Source: Peredibacter starrii
GTDB taxonomy: Bacteria; Bdellovibrionota; Bacteriovoracia; Bacteriovoracales; Bacteriovoracaceae
Length of the DNA: 64,000 bases
Direction: 5' to 3'
Assembly (NCBI RefSeq): GCF_034259205.1
Contig: NZ_CP139487.1
Coordinates: forward strand, 2,232,001 to 2,296,000
In this document: one piece after another, positions 53,801 through 62,843 of the stretch
Layout: every line of letters starts with the position of its first letter
How positions within the stretch are numbered: the first letter of the stretch is position 1
The notes under the pieces: model-generated
Databases searched by the model: none
The model's input: only the letters and a program-made list of their open reading frames with translations
What the model was told of the DNA's origin: nothing
Translations under genes and position numbers: made by a program

Positions 53801-56800
53801 CTGGTATTACTACTAAAGATGGTAAAACTGTTTATGGGGTCACCGCTGATTGGAACATTGTTAAATCAAGTGACATCGGTGAAACCTGGTCACTAAAATA
53901 CACCAATGGACGAGGTTGTTTTAGTAAAGAGCCTCGTATTGACACTCATGAATTAGAGGCCAATCGTTTTTCTGTATGGGCCAATGGATCAAACTGTGGC
54001 CAATACGCTTCAAGTATTGATGGTGGTAATACCGTGAGTACTGGTCTTCTTGCCTTAAATCAGAGCTTTCAATCCCATGTGTATAATCCTCTTGATTCAA
54101 ATTTTGAGGGTTTTCGTGCCCAAGCATACTATCGTCAAACCAATGATGGTGGGTATGATTGGAAAGCTTTTAATAATTTCCCGTCTACAATGGCCACTAA
54201 TCCAGATGCCTTTCATGATTCACAGAATGGGAATAAACAGTGGCTAGTGGATACTTCTTCATTTGGTAGCGTGGTGGTTACGAATCTCGCGACAATCACT
54301 CAATCAACTGTTGCTACTGGCCTGGCCACTGTTGCAGGCATGGATGCGTTTGTAAATGATGCTGGGGTCTTTGAAGTTCGAGTGATTGATCGCACGGGTA
54401 AAATTCGTCGTAGTCTAGATCAGGGAGCGACTTTTTCGGATCTGGGGGTGGCCCCAGGACTTCCTATTTGTACTGTTCGATATTTTTATTCTTTGCCTCA
54501 AAACCGAAATGTTATGGCCACGATTTGTGCCAATGGTGATGACCTAACTTTCACAACTAATAATGGTCAGACTTGGAGAACAATTGATTTTGATGGGCTT
54601 TATGGAATTAATTGTGATGCAAGTGCCGTGGCACTTCATCCTAATAAGTTTTTCGTGGCCTGTAAGTCTTATGATGTTCTTTATGTGAAATATAATGCGA
54701 TCGAACTTATTAATGATGTAACAGATAGTATTCTCTCCAATGCAGATCATGGCCTTGGAAGACCCATCGTTAATAATACAATTGCCAATGAGTTTGCGAG
54801 CACGGAATACGCGATTATTCCTTTAAATGGTACTTGCGATGGTTCTTTAACTTTTTCACCTTCTGTTCCACTTTCTAATGATCCAGCTTTCTCTTCCACC
54901 GGAGATTATCAAGTCTGTGTTCGATTAACTGATGCTTCTTCTGTGGTCACCTTTGATCGAAGCCCGATTATTAGTTTTGACAGTTCTGTTCCTGCCGCTC
55001 CAACTTTTAATTTGGCCGGCGCTCTAAGTGATGCCCTTTTGAAACGTCATGAATTTATGGACGACGGAAATCCTGTCGTAACAGGTATTAGTGGGTCAGG
55101 TTTTGATAATAGTTCGTTTGCCATCATTCCGGCGGCCGGTATTTGTAATAGTTCCCATCGCTATTCCTTCTCTCAGCCGATTGGGACCCTGGCCAACCAG
55201 TTTGTTTCAATTTCTCCCGGCTCCTGGAAAGTTTGTATGAAGCTCTCTGATAGGGCCGGTAACGGTGAAGTCTACACTCAATCTCCAACTTTTACTTATA
55301 GTGATGCGACTGTATATTCAAAACTCGTGAATCTCCCTTCGCCGATTTCAAATATTCTTAATTTAAATATTAATGTTACGGGAACTAATGTTAGTTCTTA
55401 CCGTTATAAAGTTGGTCAATCCTCTAATACAAACTGTGCTGCCGGAGCGGGGTACAGTTCTCCAGTATCAAGTGCCAATCCAATCACCGATTCACTAGTG
55501 ACGTTCAAGCCAAGCACGATCGAGCAGGCCACACAATTAAAAATTTGTGTCGTGGGATCTGACGCTTCAGGAAACTGGCAAGCATTTAAAGAAGCAACCA
55601 TGTACGAGTGGAGTCTTTTCAGATATTCCGCCGAGAAGATTGTTGTTGGTAATGCTTCAGAAGTAGAAAACTGGAAGAGTGGTTGGGTAGATCTACATGA
55701 CCATTCTATCTTTTATGCAACTGACTATTCGGGAATGGTTTATAAAAGTAATAATGGCGGGGCCAGCTGGAGTGGTCTTTGTCGTATACCCATAAGTGCC
55801 AATAGTTTGGTGTATGGTGATATGGCCTATGTTCAATCACATTATGCTGACAGAACTCTCTACGTACCTATGTATGGTGATGTCTATAAGGTTCAAGATT
55901 TAGGTGGAATTGATTGTTTAAATGTTACCGCCGATCTGCCATACATATCTACCAATGCTGCCAATGTAAACTTCAGCATTGGCCCATCGGGAGTTCTATA
56001 CGCGCAAACACTGGATGGCGGCGAACAAAGGGATAGTATCTATAAAAGCACTAATGGTGGTCTTTCTTGGACCAGAACTGGTGGCGGAATTATTTATATA
56101 GAAAGCTATACTCCTTCTATCTCCATGAGGCCAGATCCCAATGTTCCAGGCAGACTATTTGCTACTTTCGTTGAACCATCAAGACCGGACATGTATGGAG
56201 TTTATCGCAGTGACGATGATGGGGCCAACTGGACAAAACTACAAACATCGACTGGAAGGCTCTTTTTAACTCCGGCGCTTCAAACACCTGGTAAATGGTC
56301 TGCCTTTAATGCCATGGCCCCAAGTACTGGTCTGTGTACGACTAACGACTGGGTGACGTCAAATACCTGCACGAGATATAGTGCTGATACTCCTAGTAAC
56401 ACTCAAAACCAAGGCCGTTTTCAATCTTTAAATGGTGACATCTTCAGCACTACTTCGATGTATTGGGCAACTAACATGCCTTCTTATATGCTTAAAAAAT
56501 ATCAGGCCGGTGACAATTCATCTACGGTTGACGTGGCCCTCGTTCCACCAGTTCCCCTGAGTTCTAACTTTCCACTCTATGCTATTCAAGGATCTTCATA
56601 CATCGCTACGGCGGTGGGACGTATGTATATTTCCACCAACGGTGGAGCAAGTTTCACTAAGATCCCGGCCGCAAACCCAGAAAATTTTCCTCTCCTTCTG
56701 GAAGGTGCTAAAAACGGCAGTAAAAATTTGATGGTCATGCCTCCAACAAGTTATTTAGGTGGCCACAAGAAAGTGTTCATGTCTCAGGATTTTGGTGAGA

Positions 56801-59800
56801 GCTGGGTGGCGCATGCCGATCCAAATGATCGCTGCTATCAGAATACATTGGCCGCAATGGGTGATCTAGATCATTCCCGATTCTCTGCATTTGTTAGTAC
56901 CTCATGCGCTACCGATAATTTTAATTCTTTCACGGACTCTTATGTAACAAAAAGTACCTTGGTTGGAATTGAAGGTAAGGCAGTGGATATTTCTAATCCT
57001 CAAGAAGGCTTTCTATTTGGTAATTACTATATGGCCAAAACCAGTAGTTATTGGCAGCACTATGATTATAAGAACTTTGTGATGCCTTTTATCGCTCCAT
57101 CAACTGTTTTTAAATTACATCCAGAGGGCTATGTTGACCCAAGAGATTCAAATAGATTTTTTGCTCTGACTGTAAACCAAAATGGTGATGTGAATTATCC
57201 AATTCGCTTAAGTCTTGTGGACTATGGGGCCGGTACTTGGACTAATTTAACTCCTAATACGAACTTACCTGTCCCTTCGAGTTTGGCCCTGGCCCATGAC
57301 GGTTCTGGTGGACACTATCTTTATGTCATTGCAAGTGATGGTAGGCTGGAGCGTTCAACGGATTATGGTGCTTCATTTAGTGTCATAAATTCCAATACCA
57401 TGACCTCAGGTTCTTCTTGTAACAGTAACCGTAAATATTATGTGGATCCGGACAAACCACAATACCAACAAACTTCTTGTAGTGGTGAATACTTCAGTAT
57501 CAATGGTGGGTTGAACTTTAATCGAATTCTTTCTTCTTTTCAAACTGACAGAAGTTTTGATGGTTGTATAATTGTTCCAAAATATTTCGATGGTAAGCAC
57601 ATTTATGTGAGATGTGCCCTCGGTCTGATGAAACTTAAACTGTCTGACTTTGATTTGTGGACCAGTCAGAATGATCGAAATCTAGATGCCAACGAACAAG
57701 GGATGGATCTGCCTTTAGTTCAAGTCACTGAACCAGGGCAATATAGCTCAATCTCCTATGCGGTTGTAGGGGCCAATGTTACTTGTGATAACAGTTTAAC
57801 TTATTCGGCCTCTATTCCTACTACAACCGATCCGGCGTTTACGACCTCTGGTAAATACAAGGTTTGCGTTAAGTATAATGATGGGTCTGTGAAGTTCGCT
57901 GAAACAAGTTATTTGAATTTTACTTCCGGGGCCGCAGTATTTACCAGTGTTGCTCTGGCAAATGATGTGGCCGATGGCGTTTTAACTGAGAATGAAAAAC
58001 AAGATAGTCATTTGCCACTTTTAAAAAATCTTGTCGCTTCAAATTACAATTCAATAGTCTATCAGGTCGCGGTCAGTGGCGCCAATTGTAGCACGCTCAC
58101 TGATTACAAAACTCATCCGCCTCTAGCGAACCTGGAAGGTCATGAGTTGTCCATGTCGGATGGCAACTCTTATAAAGTGTGTTTAAAGCTTAGAAATCAT
58201 TCTGGTGCTGTCTATGGTTCATCTCCAAGCTTTACCTATGAAGAAAACTTCCCTCATGCCGAACTCGTGGCGGAGCTTGGTTTAGTTGAGAAAAATATCA
58301 ACATTACTTCGGCCGTCTCGGGTTTGGATTTGACGACTTATAAATATAAATTTGGCCGTGCCGAGTTCCTGCAATGTGCTTCAGATACTAATTATAGTTC
58401 AGAAGTTTCTGTGGCGACTCAAATTACTTTGCCTCTAGCAACGGCCGAGCTGGATAAACAATATAAACTTTGTCTGGTTGGGAAAAATAGCGCCAATGAA
58501 TGGCAACCTCTGCATTTAGCGACGGAATATTCTTTCTTTGTGAATAAGTTTCGGATCACAGCCTTCTCTCCTGGTTCATTTAATATTGGTAACTGGATAG
58601 ATATGGCGATCCATGAAACTGACCCTAATTATATGGCCCTAATGTCCCATAGTGGCCATGTTTATCGTACCCGAGACGGAGGAGTGACCTGGAACGTTCT
58701 TTGTAAGATTGCAGAAAATGTCACTTTCACAAATAATCAACGGTATAAACTTCTGATCGCTAATGACGGACCAAAAACAATTTATACCTCCTCTTCTTTC
58801 TCTTCAGGCGGTTCCTACCGAGTGGAGGATAGAGGTGGGGACAGTTGTACTAAAGTCTCAAGACATCACATCGCATTGGATAGTGTTGGCCGTGTTTACA
58901 GTGTAAGTGGCTCTTTAGATAGTTCGAATCCGACCGGCGCCTATCGCTCAGCTGACCAAGGAAGAAGCTGGGTCCGTCTCTTATCACTATCTTCAACTGT
59001 CCTTGATGGAGTCATTCATGTTAATCGCAACAATGATGACAATATTTTGGTGGTGAATGACTCTTCGACTGGCTCTATGTTTGTTACGAATGATGGAGGA
59101 CTCAACTGGACTTCACGGGGAAGCTTGGGAGGTTTTTTAAGAACCCAATCTTTGATTTCGTCTCCGACTTTGGCCAACACATTTTTTCAACCTCTAAATG
59201 GCGTTTATACTACCGATGGAGGAGCAACCTCTGCGTCTTTAATTGGGGCAATCAATTTTAGAGGTGATGGTAGGGCCTATCGACTTCGTGTTGTTAGCGA
59301 CGCAGAAACAGTATTAGAAACAAATACGGATGTATTCAATAGCGGAACTTGGACAACTGTTTATACCTTTAATGGTTTTGGCCATAACAACTATGACAAT
59401 TTAGTGGTATCTGGAAATACCATCGCGGTGATCTTTGCCCGTCGACTCTATTTATCGACTAACGGTGGTGCGACCTTTGCCGTTCAAAATATATCTATGA
59501 ATAGATTTGCTTTCAATTCATTCGAAAGAACCGCAACCAAGATATATGGATTGACTAACAGTAACGCTATATTTGCTTCGTCTGACAATGGTGTGAGCTG
59601 GAATTTCATATCTCAAATTGAGAACGACGTAGGTCTGGCCAAAACTTTTATGCTTCCATCAACAGGTAATGGTCAGTTAATTGTTGCAACTAATAACTAT
59701 ATCCATACTTCAAGTGATGAATTCAATACTAATAAAACAAGGCATTCTCGAGTCACCCTGAGTTTTTGTTTTTATGAGAACGTAGCGCAGGCAAATCAGA

Positions 59801-60420
59801 TGCTGCTTGGAACTCAGAACGGTCACGTCGCAACAACAGATGGCTATGTGACAAATTCCGTCAGTGCTGAATCGATTACCAATACCTGTTATTCAGAGCC
59901 GCGTCTCTATATGAATCCAGCAGATCCTAATTTTATTATCAACACAAGCTGGAGTACATTTGTTGTATATAATATGACAACCAACACTTCAGTACCGTTT
60001 GTGACGGGATTACCGAATACCATTTCGGATATTGAGATGTACGAGGATGGCGGTAACTATGTTTTAAGGGCCATTGATACTCGAGGAACGATTCGTGAAT
60101 CACTTAATTTCGGAACAACTTTCTCTCCTGTAGGGGCCATAAATCCTTATGCTTCTTCAGATTCACTTTCAAATTCAAAGATGAACTCTGAAATTACCGA
60201 TAGAAATTTCATTCTCAACCATACGGGACAGAATTTGGCCTACACCTTCGATGGTGGTAATACTTGGGAAACTCAAATTAAAACTGCCAACATGCAGGGT
60301 GTGCTTAAATGTACTGCCATGAATGATGTCATCCCTTTCAAGGTGGGTGGAGTTCAGAAGGCCATTGCCTCATGTAGTAGCGACACTGAAGCTGGCCGGG
60401 CCTTAATCATTGAGTTCTAA
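50866..60420 (+). CDS. Giant lipoprotein (3184 residues) with three Asp-box propeller-like modules
   Basis: TTG start with GGAGAG 8 nt upstream; signal peptide with lipobox TAAGC (Cys20). Residues 35-480 are Ig/cadherin-like repeats (for example SLTEGDTLSCSAIGNDTGDF, and VALSVSSL strands). Then three modules begin near residues 549, 1483 and 2461, each opening with an (Y/K)RYK-G…C…YS domain and continuing with Asp-box units (SVDNGTTWQLQC, STNGGLSWTRT, TRDGGVTWNVL), six or seven per module, as in sialidase/VPS10/YCF48 beta-propellers. Ig-like spacers separate modules 1-2 and 2-3. No catalytic residues are recognised. Probably a surface protein that binds glycan or prey. Not obviously an operon member; a small coiled-coil gene follows at 23 bp. 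Confidence 0.85.
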   Translation: MKLKGINFLFIMLLMTAAGCNPSGYVKVDVFQDLFKNNPPTLSSFTCASTSLTEGDTLSCSAIGNDTGDFTYRFSLQNTCGSAVIDADSGVINLLTDNSFVPGCVLSIEAFDGEFTSSSIQVPITVANTVPTLSISDVTLPEDSVLIANDAAVQSSEGDNGVYALDNAVTTGTKCSTVGTLSIDAVTGAVSLNAPNWVGSCNITVTYDDGNGGVATDEFTYTATNINDGPIISGSCGGSVNQDAAYSCSALTANDPEGDTFTWEFGPTHDCAFLAIDSSTGAITGTPDDNEVGSCTLAVRGTDGTNYSQIVYTRSITVNNLQPTLNITNKSTNDTIGPVVVATDAEVQSNEEGLGVYALDNATTSGTKCSDNGVVSINTTNGEVTFDGVDGWTGTCNIKVVFDDQNPTLNLVADEFTLTVVDNVGPVALSVSSLLADGTYNLGSTISIRVTFNEPVTVTGFPKILLETGFIDREATYVSGSGSANLTFNYTVEADDFSADLDVAAAAVIVLNGGTLVDISSNAATLNLPAGANPNSLPSQKNIVVAGTFPFAELQNIPTPIARTSLTDMTVGGTGVTHYRYKWGIKAATDCSVATGYSAETDISQKIVESLTSVVVGNPVAFCVVGKNASDVWQPYSAATRVEWIKGEYSMGPISLAGLSNLPNWKDVIIDSFGRIVARNARGEIFRSVDNGTTWQLQCKIVNDDNAHFKTSPTAGHTYLITNGNLHKVESYNGAPCPQKTSTITDFNYTYFYSPIAIDSDGSIYLFLADASGQRDLLYKSADQGENWILHNTLTGNGWSSSFAIDPNDKNKMVRFAADDVNSTRQGLYTSSNAGITWTMTSTKDLTFVDLKYNPAQSNSFYVATGDYSTDGGVNLTLGTNTILVTDSRRFHIDTDGSGYFLQESGVNTLLRKSTNYGIAAHSVLYTFPNISSNKNSQAISTRGPLIAAVMGGRLYVSTNSGSSFNLINWQGTKLALMTGITTKDGKTVYGVTADWNIVKSSDIGETWSLKYTNGRGCFSKEPRIDTHELEANRFSVWANGSNCGQYASSIDGGNTVSTGLLALNQSFQSHVYNPLDSNFEGFRAQAYYRQTNDGGYDWKAFNNFPSTMATNPDAFHDSQNGNKQWLVDTSSFGSVVVTNLATITQSTVATGLATVAGMDAFVNDAGVFEVRVIDRTGKIRRSLDQGATFSDLGVAPGLPICTVRYFYSLPQNRNVMATICANGDDLTFTTNNGQTWRTIDFDGLYGINCDASAVALHPNKFFVACKSYDVLYVKYNAIELINDVTDSILSNADHGLGRPIVNNTIANEFASTEYAIIPLNGTCDGSLTFSPSVPLSNDPAFSSTGDYQVCVRLTDASSVVTFDRSPIISFDSSVPAAPTFNLAGALSDALLKRHEFMDDGNPVVTGISGSGFDNSSFAIIPAAGICNSSHRYSFSQPIGTLANQFVSISPGSWKVCMKLSDRAGNGEVYTQSPTFTYSDATVYSKLVNLPSPISNILNLNINVTGTNVSSYRYKVGQSSNTNCAAGAGYSSPVSSANPITDSLVTFKPSTIEQATQLKICVVGSDASGNWQAFKEATMYEWSLFRYSAEKIVVGNASEVENWKSGWVDLHDHSIFYATDYSGMVYKSNNGGASWSGLCRIPISANSLVYGDMAYVQSHYADRTLYVPMYGDVYKVQDLGGIDCLNVTADLPYISTNAANVNFSIGPSGVLYAQTLDGGEQRDSIYKSTNGGLSWTRTGGGIIYIESYTPSISMRPDPNVPGRLFATFVEPSRPDMYGVYRSDDDGANWTKLQTSTGRLFLTPALQTPGKWSAFNAMAPSTGLCTTNDWVTSNTCTRYSADTPSNTQNQGRFQSLNGDIFSTTSMYWATNMPSYMLKKYQAGDNSSTVDVALVPPVPLSSNFPLYAIQGSSYIATAVGRMYISTNGGASFTKIPAANPENFPLLLEGAKNGSKNLMVMPPTSYLGGHKKVFMSQDFGESWVAHADPNDRCYQNTLAAMGDLDHSRFSAFVSTSCATDNFNSFTDSYVTKSTLVGIEGKAVDISNPQEGFLFGNYYMAKTSSYWQHYDYKNFVMPFIAPSTVFKLHPEGYVDPRDSNRFFALTVNQNGDVNYPIRLSLVDYGAGTWTNLTPNTNLPVPSSLALAHDGSGGHYLYVIASDGRLERSTDYGASFSVINSNTMTSGSSCNSNRKYYVDPDKPQYQQTSCSGEYFSINGGLNFNRILSSFQTDRSFDGCIIVPKYFDGKHIYVRCALGLMKLKLSDFDLWTSQNDRNLDANEQGMDLPLVQVTEPGQYSSISYAVVGANVTCDNSLTYSASIPTTTDPAFTTSGKYKVCVKYNDGSVKFAETSYLNFTSGAAVFTSVALANDVADGVLTENEKQDSHLPLLKNLVASNYNSIVYQVAVSGANCSTLTDYKTHPPLANLEGHELSMSDGNSYKVCLKLRNHSGAVYGSSPSFTYEENFPHAELVAELGLVEKNINITSAVSGLDLTTYKYKFGRAEFLQCASDTNYSSEVSVATQITLPLATAELDKQYKLCLVGKNSANEWQPLHLATEYSFFVNKFRITAFSPGSFNIGNWIDMAIHETDPNYMALMSHSGHVYRTRDGGVTWNVLCKIAENVTFTNNQRYKLLIANDGPKTIYTSSSFSSGGSYRVEDRGGDSCTKVSRHHIALDSVGRVYSVSGSLDSSNPTGAYRSADQGRSWVRLLSLSSTVLDGVIHVNRNNDDNILVVNDSSTGSMFVTNDGGLNWTSRGSLGGFLRTQSLISSPTLANTFFQPLNGVYTTDGGATSASLIGAINFRGDGRAYRLRVVSDAETVLETNTDVFNSGTWTTVYTFNGFGHNNYDNLVVSGNTIAVIFARRLYLSTNGGATFAVQNISMNRFAFNSFERTATKIYGLTNSNAIFASSDNGVSWNFISQIENDVGLAKTFMLPSTGNGQLIVATNNYIHTSSDEFNTNKTRHSRVTLSFCFYENVAQANQMLLGTQNGHVATTDGYVTNSVSAESITNTCYSEPRLYMNPADPNFIINTSWSTFVVYNMTTNTSVPFVTGLPNTISDIEMYEDGGNYVLRAIDTRGTIRESLNFGTTFSPVGAINPYASSDSLSNSKMNSEITDRNFILNHTGQNLAYTFDGGNTWETQIKTANMQGVLKCTAMNDVIPFKVGGVQKAIASCSSDTEAGRALIIEF
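52510..60420 (+). repeat. Three long diverged protein modules within the giant lipoprotein
   Basis: Module starts at about 52510, 55311 and 58246, roughly 2.8-2.9 kb apart. Shared landmarks: a segment with C-x-GYS, VVGK/VCVVG-type strand ending in W-Q (VWQPYSAA, NWQAFKEA, EWQPLHLA), then NW and a first Asp box ending in LC(K/R)I. The DNA is diverged, so duplication is old. The third module lacks the trailing Ig-like spacers. Confidence 0.75.
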
Positions 60421-60443
60421 AGCACTTTTGATATGATTTAATC

Positions 60444-60722
60444 ATGAATAAACAATTTCTAATTTTAGTCTCACTTTTAACTCTTAATCTTTTGACCACC
60501 GGCTGGCTTTTATATCAATACAAGAACGCTCCCCCAGTAGAAGAAAACATCCGCGTCCGCGTGGGACAAAGTGATCGTTTTATTGCTGAAAGTGCCAATG
60601 AGATTGAAAAACTTAAAGGTGAAATCCAGAAGCTTCAGAATGAAAATCTAAAGCTCAATGAAGGTCTGTCGGCCCATTCTCAGTTACTGCAGGCCCACGA
60701 CCAAGAACTAAGAAATAAATGA
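60444..60722 (+). CDS. Small membrane-anchored coiled-coil protein
   Basis: 92 residues. One N-terminal TM helix (about 5-24, FLILVSLLTLNLLTTGWLLY), a short linker and a coiled coil (about 50-85: NEIEKLKGEIQKLQNENLK). No family is recognised. It starts 23 bp after the giant lipoprotein gene and may be co-transcribed with it, which would fit an accessory role in its transport or assembly. That link is inferred only from position. Confidence 0.65.
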   Translation: MNKQFLILVSLLTLNLLTTGWLLYQYKNAPPVEENIRVRVGQSDRFIAESANEIEKLKGEIQKLQNENLKLNEGLSAHSQLLQAHDQELRNK

Positions 60723-60733
60723 TTTGGAATTTT

Positions 60734-60761
60734 TCTGCCTTGAGCTTTCACTCAAGGCAGA
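60734..60761. terminator. Perfect 11-bp hairpin between convergent genes
   Basis: TCTGCCTTGAG (60734-60744), 6-nt loop, CTCAAGGCAGA (60751-60761). Flanked by T on the 5' side and A on the 3' side, so neither strand has a proper downstream T-tract. It lies between the coiled-coil gene and the convergent histone-fold gene and may stop or shield both transcripts. Confidence 0.55.
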
Positions 60762-60774
60762 GAGATAAGAAAAA

Positions 60775-61173
60775 TTAAGTTAGAGAAGTCGGAGCAGTGA
60801 AATCGCGATCCATAACAGTCTTACGTTTATCTGCCTTCGCGTTTTCAATCGCCTTAAGACAAATAGTTTGAACACGAACTGTAAGTTGATCGATCGCTTG
60901 TGATGAAGTTGAAAGACCAAGCTCATCTTTGATTAGTTTTTTTACTTTTGACGCAACTACCAACGCTTCTTGAATGTCAGATTTCTCGACGTAAAGATTG
61001 AAATCCTTGCCCATAACAGTCTTGCGACCAAGTTTTTGTGCATGGGCCATCGCATCACGACAGGCCTTTACGATATCTTGGTTAAGCGGCTCGAAAAAAC
61101 CGGCCGACGTATTCATATCTGCTTTCTCTTTGATAAATTTCTTAACTTTAGAAATAACGATCAAACTTTCCAT
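60775..61173 (-). CDS. Histone-fold doublet protein (DUF1931-like)
   Basis: 132 residues made of two similar halves. Half 1 (about 1-60): ISKVKKFIKEKADMNTSAGF … ACRDAMAHAQKLGRKTVMGKDF. Half 2 (about 66-127): ASKVKKLIKDELGLSTSSQA … ICLKAIENAKADKRKTVMDRDF. Each half has helix-strand-helix character and the R-K-T-V-x-x-x-D-F ending of histone folds. The pairing in one chain matches DUF1931 pseudo-dimeric histones, which occur in Bdellovibrio and Aquifex. Probably DNA-binding and nucleoid-organising. Single gene with its own promoter-like element and a GGAG site. Confidence 0.83.
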   Translation of the reverse strand: MESLIVISKVKKFIKEKADMNTSAGFFEPLNQDIVKACRDAMAHAQKLGRKTVMGKDFNLYVEKSDIQEALVVASKVKKLIKDELGLSTSSQAIDQLTVRVQTICLKAIENAKADKRKTVMDRDFTAPTSLT

Positions 61174-61215
61174 GAGGAGCTCCTTAAAACTAGCGTGGAA
61201 ATAAAGTGCTTTTTA

Positions 61216-61244
61216 ACTATCCTCGAAGTCCGTCTCTAGGGCAA
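61216..61244 (-). promoter_or_regulatory. Predicted promoter of the histone-doublet gene
   Basis: Minus strand: TTGCCC (61244-61239), 17-bp spacer, GATAGT (61221-61216). The predicted start near 61209 leaves about 36 nt before the ATG at 61173. Confidence 0.4.
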
Positions 61245-61347
61245 GAGTAAAACCCGCCTTTCTATCTAAATTGTTCACTATACAAACAATGTAGACTAAG
61301 CTAACTTTTTCCATCAGTTTTCATTCTATAAACCGTAGGATTTTTTC

Positions 61348-62586
61348 ATGGATGACACACAACGCATTGTGATGACAGGGATCGGATTAACAGCTCCTAA
61401 TGGGAACAATCTCGCTGATTTTCGCTCTGCTCTGTTAAATTGTAAGTCAGGTGTAAAGCACACTGAGATTCGTTACATGGGTCAACAAGTGGCCGGCATG
61501 TGCGATTTCGATGAATACAAATATCAATCAAAAAAACTTCGTCGTCGTGGAACTCGTGCGGGATCAATTTCTATCTACTGCGCGAATGAGGCGATTCAAG
61601 ATGCAAAACTTGACTGGGCCAACATTGATAAATCGATGGTTGGTGTTTATCTCGGAATCACTGAACACGGTAACGTGGAAACTGAGGAAGAGATTTATCA
61701 AATGCACCAGAACAATCTTGATTGGAAACTTTGGTCTCCTCACCACAATCCAAGAACAGTAGCAAACTCACCTGCAGGTGAAGTCACTCTGAATTTGAAC
61801 ATCACTGGCCCTCATTACACTCTGGGTTCTGCCTGTGCTGGTGGTAACGTAGGGATCATTCAAGGTGTTCAACAACTTCTTCTAGGAGAAGTTGATCTTG
61901 CTCTTGCTGGTGGTATTTCTGAGTCTTCTCAGACTTTCGGGATTTTTGCTGCATTCGCTGCTCAAGGTGCTCTTGCTCAACACGAAGACGCAACAAAAGC
62001 TTCTCGTCCGCTTGATAAAAACCGTAATGGAATCGCCATCTCTGAAGGTGGATGTGTTTACGTACTTGAGCGTCTTTCAGATGCTAAAAAACGTAATGCT
62101 AAAATCTACGCGGAGATCGTGGGCTACGCGATTAACTCTGATGCCTCAGACTTCGTTAACCCGAATACTGATCGTCAGGTAGAGTGTATGCACAAAGCGC
62201 TTAAGAAAGCGGGTTTAAAACCTTCTGACATCGATATCTTGAATATGCATGCAACTGGAACCGGAACTGGTGACGTTAATGAAACTCTGGCCGTTCGTCG
62301 TGCTTTTGAAGATTCAAATAAGACTTACGTGAATTTCACGAAAGGTCACATCGGTCACTGTATGGGTGCTGCAGGTTCATTAGAGCTTGCTGGAAACATT
62401 CCAAGCTTTGATGATGGTGTAGTTCATCCTGGTATGAACATTACAGAACTAGATCCAGAGTGTGATATTAAGAACCTCGTTTATAATCAGCCAAAACAAG
62501 TCGGCAACATTAACTACATTCTGAACAATTCATTCGGAATGCTAGGAATTAACTCAGCACTTATTGTTAAGAAGTTTACTGCTTAA
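61348..62586 (+). CDS. Beta-ketoacyl-ACP synthase, FabF-like
   Basis: 412 residues. Catalytic Cys in TLGSACAGGNVGI, first His in MHATGTGTGDVNE, Lys and second His in FTKGHIGHCMGAAGS, and the C-terminal NNSFGMLGINSA. It condenses malonyl-ACP with an acyl-ACP to extend a chain. It is co-oriented with an ACP gene 10 bp on and an FAD oxidoreductase, with no fabD or fabG, so it looks like a specialised chain-extension unit rather than housekeeping fatty-acid synthesis. AGGA precedes the ATG. Confidence 0.92.
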   Translation: MDDTQRIVMTGIGLTAPNGNNLADFRSALLNCKSGVKHTEIRYMGQQVAGMCDFDEYKYQSKKLRRRGTRAGSISIYCANEAIQDAKLDWANIDKSMVGVYLGITEHGNVETEEEIYQMHQNNLDWKLWSPHHNPRTVANSPAGEVTLNLNITGPHYTLGSACAGGNVGIIQGVQQLLLGEVDLALAGGISESSQTFGIFAAFAAQGALAQHEDATKASRPLDKNRNGIAISEGGCVYVLERLSDAKKRNAKIYAEIVGYAINSDASDFVNPNTDRQVECMHKALKKAGLKPSDIDILNMHATGTGTGDVNETLAVRRAFEDSNKTYVNFTKGHIGHCMGAAGSLELAGNIPSFDDGVVHPGMNITELDPECDIKNLVYNQPKQVGNINYILNNSFGMLGINSALIVKKFTA

Positions 62587-62596
62587 GGAGAACTAT

Positions 62597-62839
62597 ATGG
62601 ACGTACGTCAAATCGTTATTGATATCATTTCTGATATCGCCCCTGATGAAGATACATCAAACCTTGATGACAAGGTTTCTCTTCGTGAACAACTAGATCT
62701 AGATTCTATGGATTTCCTGGACATCGTTATGGAGCTTAGAAAGCGTCATAAAATTGAAGTTCCTCAGGAAGACTATCCAAAGCTAGCGACACTTGAATCA
62801 TGTGTTGCTTACCTTTCACCAAAATTCGTTACAGCTTAA
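62597..62839 (+). CDS. Acyl carrier protein
   Basis: 80 residues. QLDLDSMDFLDIVMELRKRH contains the Ser for the phosphopantetheine arm (D-S-M). Acidic helices as in ACPs. AAGGAG lies 6 nt before ATG 62597, which sets the start; an upstream in-frame ATG lies within the ketosynthase gene. It carries the acyl chain for the neighbouring ketosynthase and probably for the FAD enzyme that starts 4 bp after its stop. Confidence 0.92.
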   Translation: MDVRQIVIDIISDIAPDEDTSNLDDKVSLREQLDLDSMDFLDIVMELRKRHKIEVPQEDYPKLATLESCVAYLSPKFVTA

Positions 62840-62843
62840 TTCA

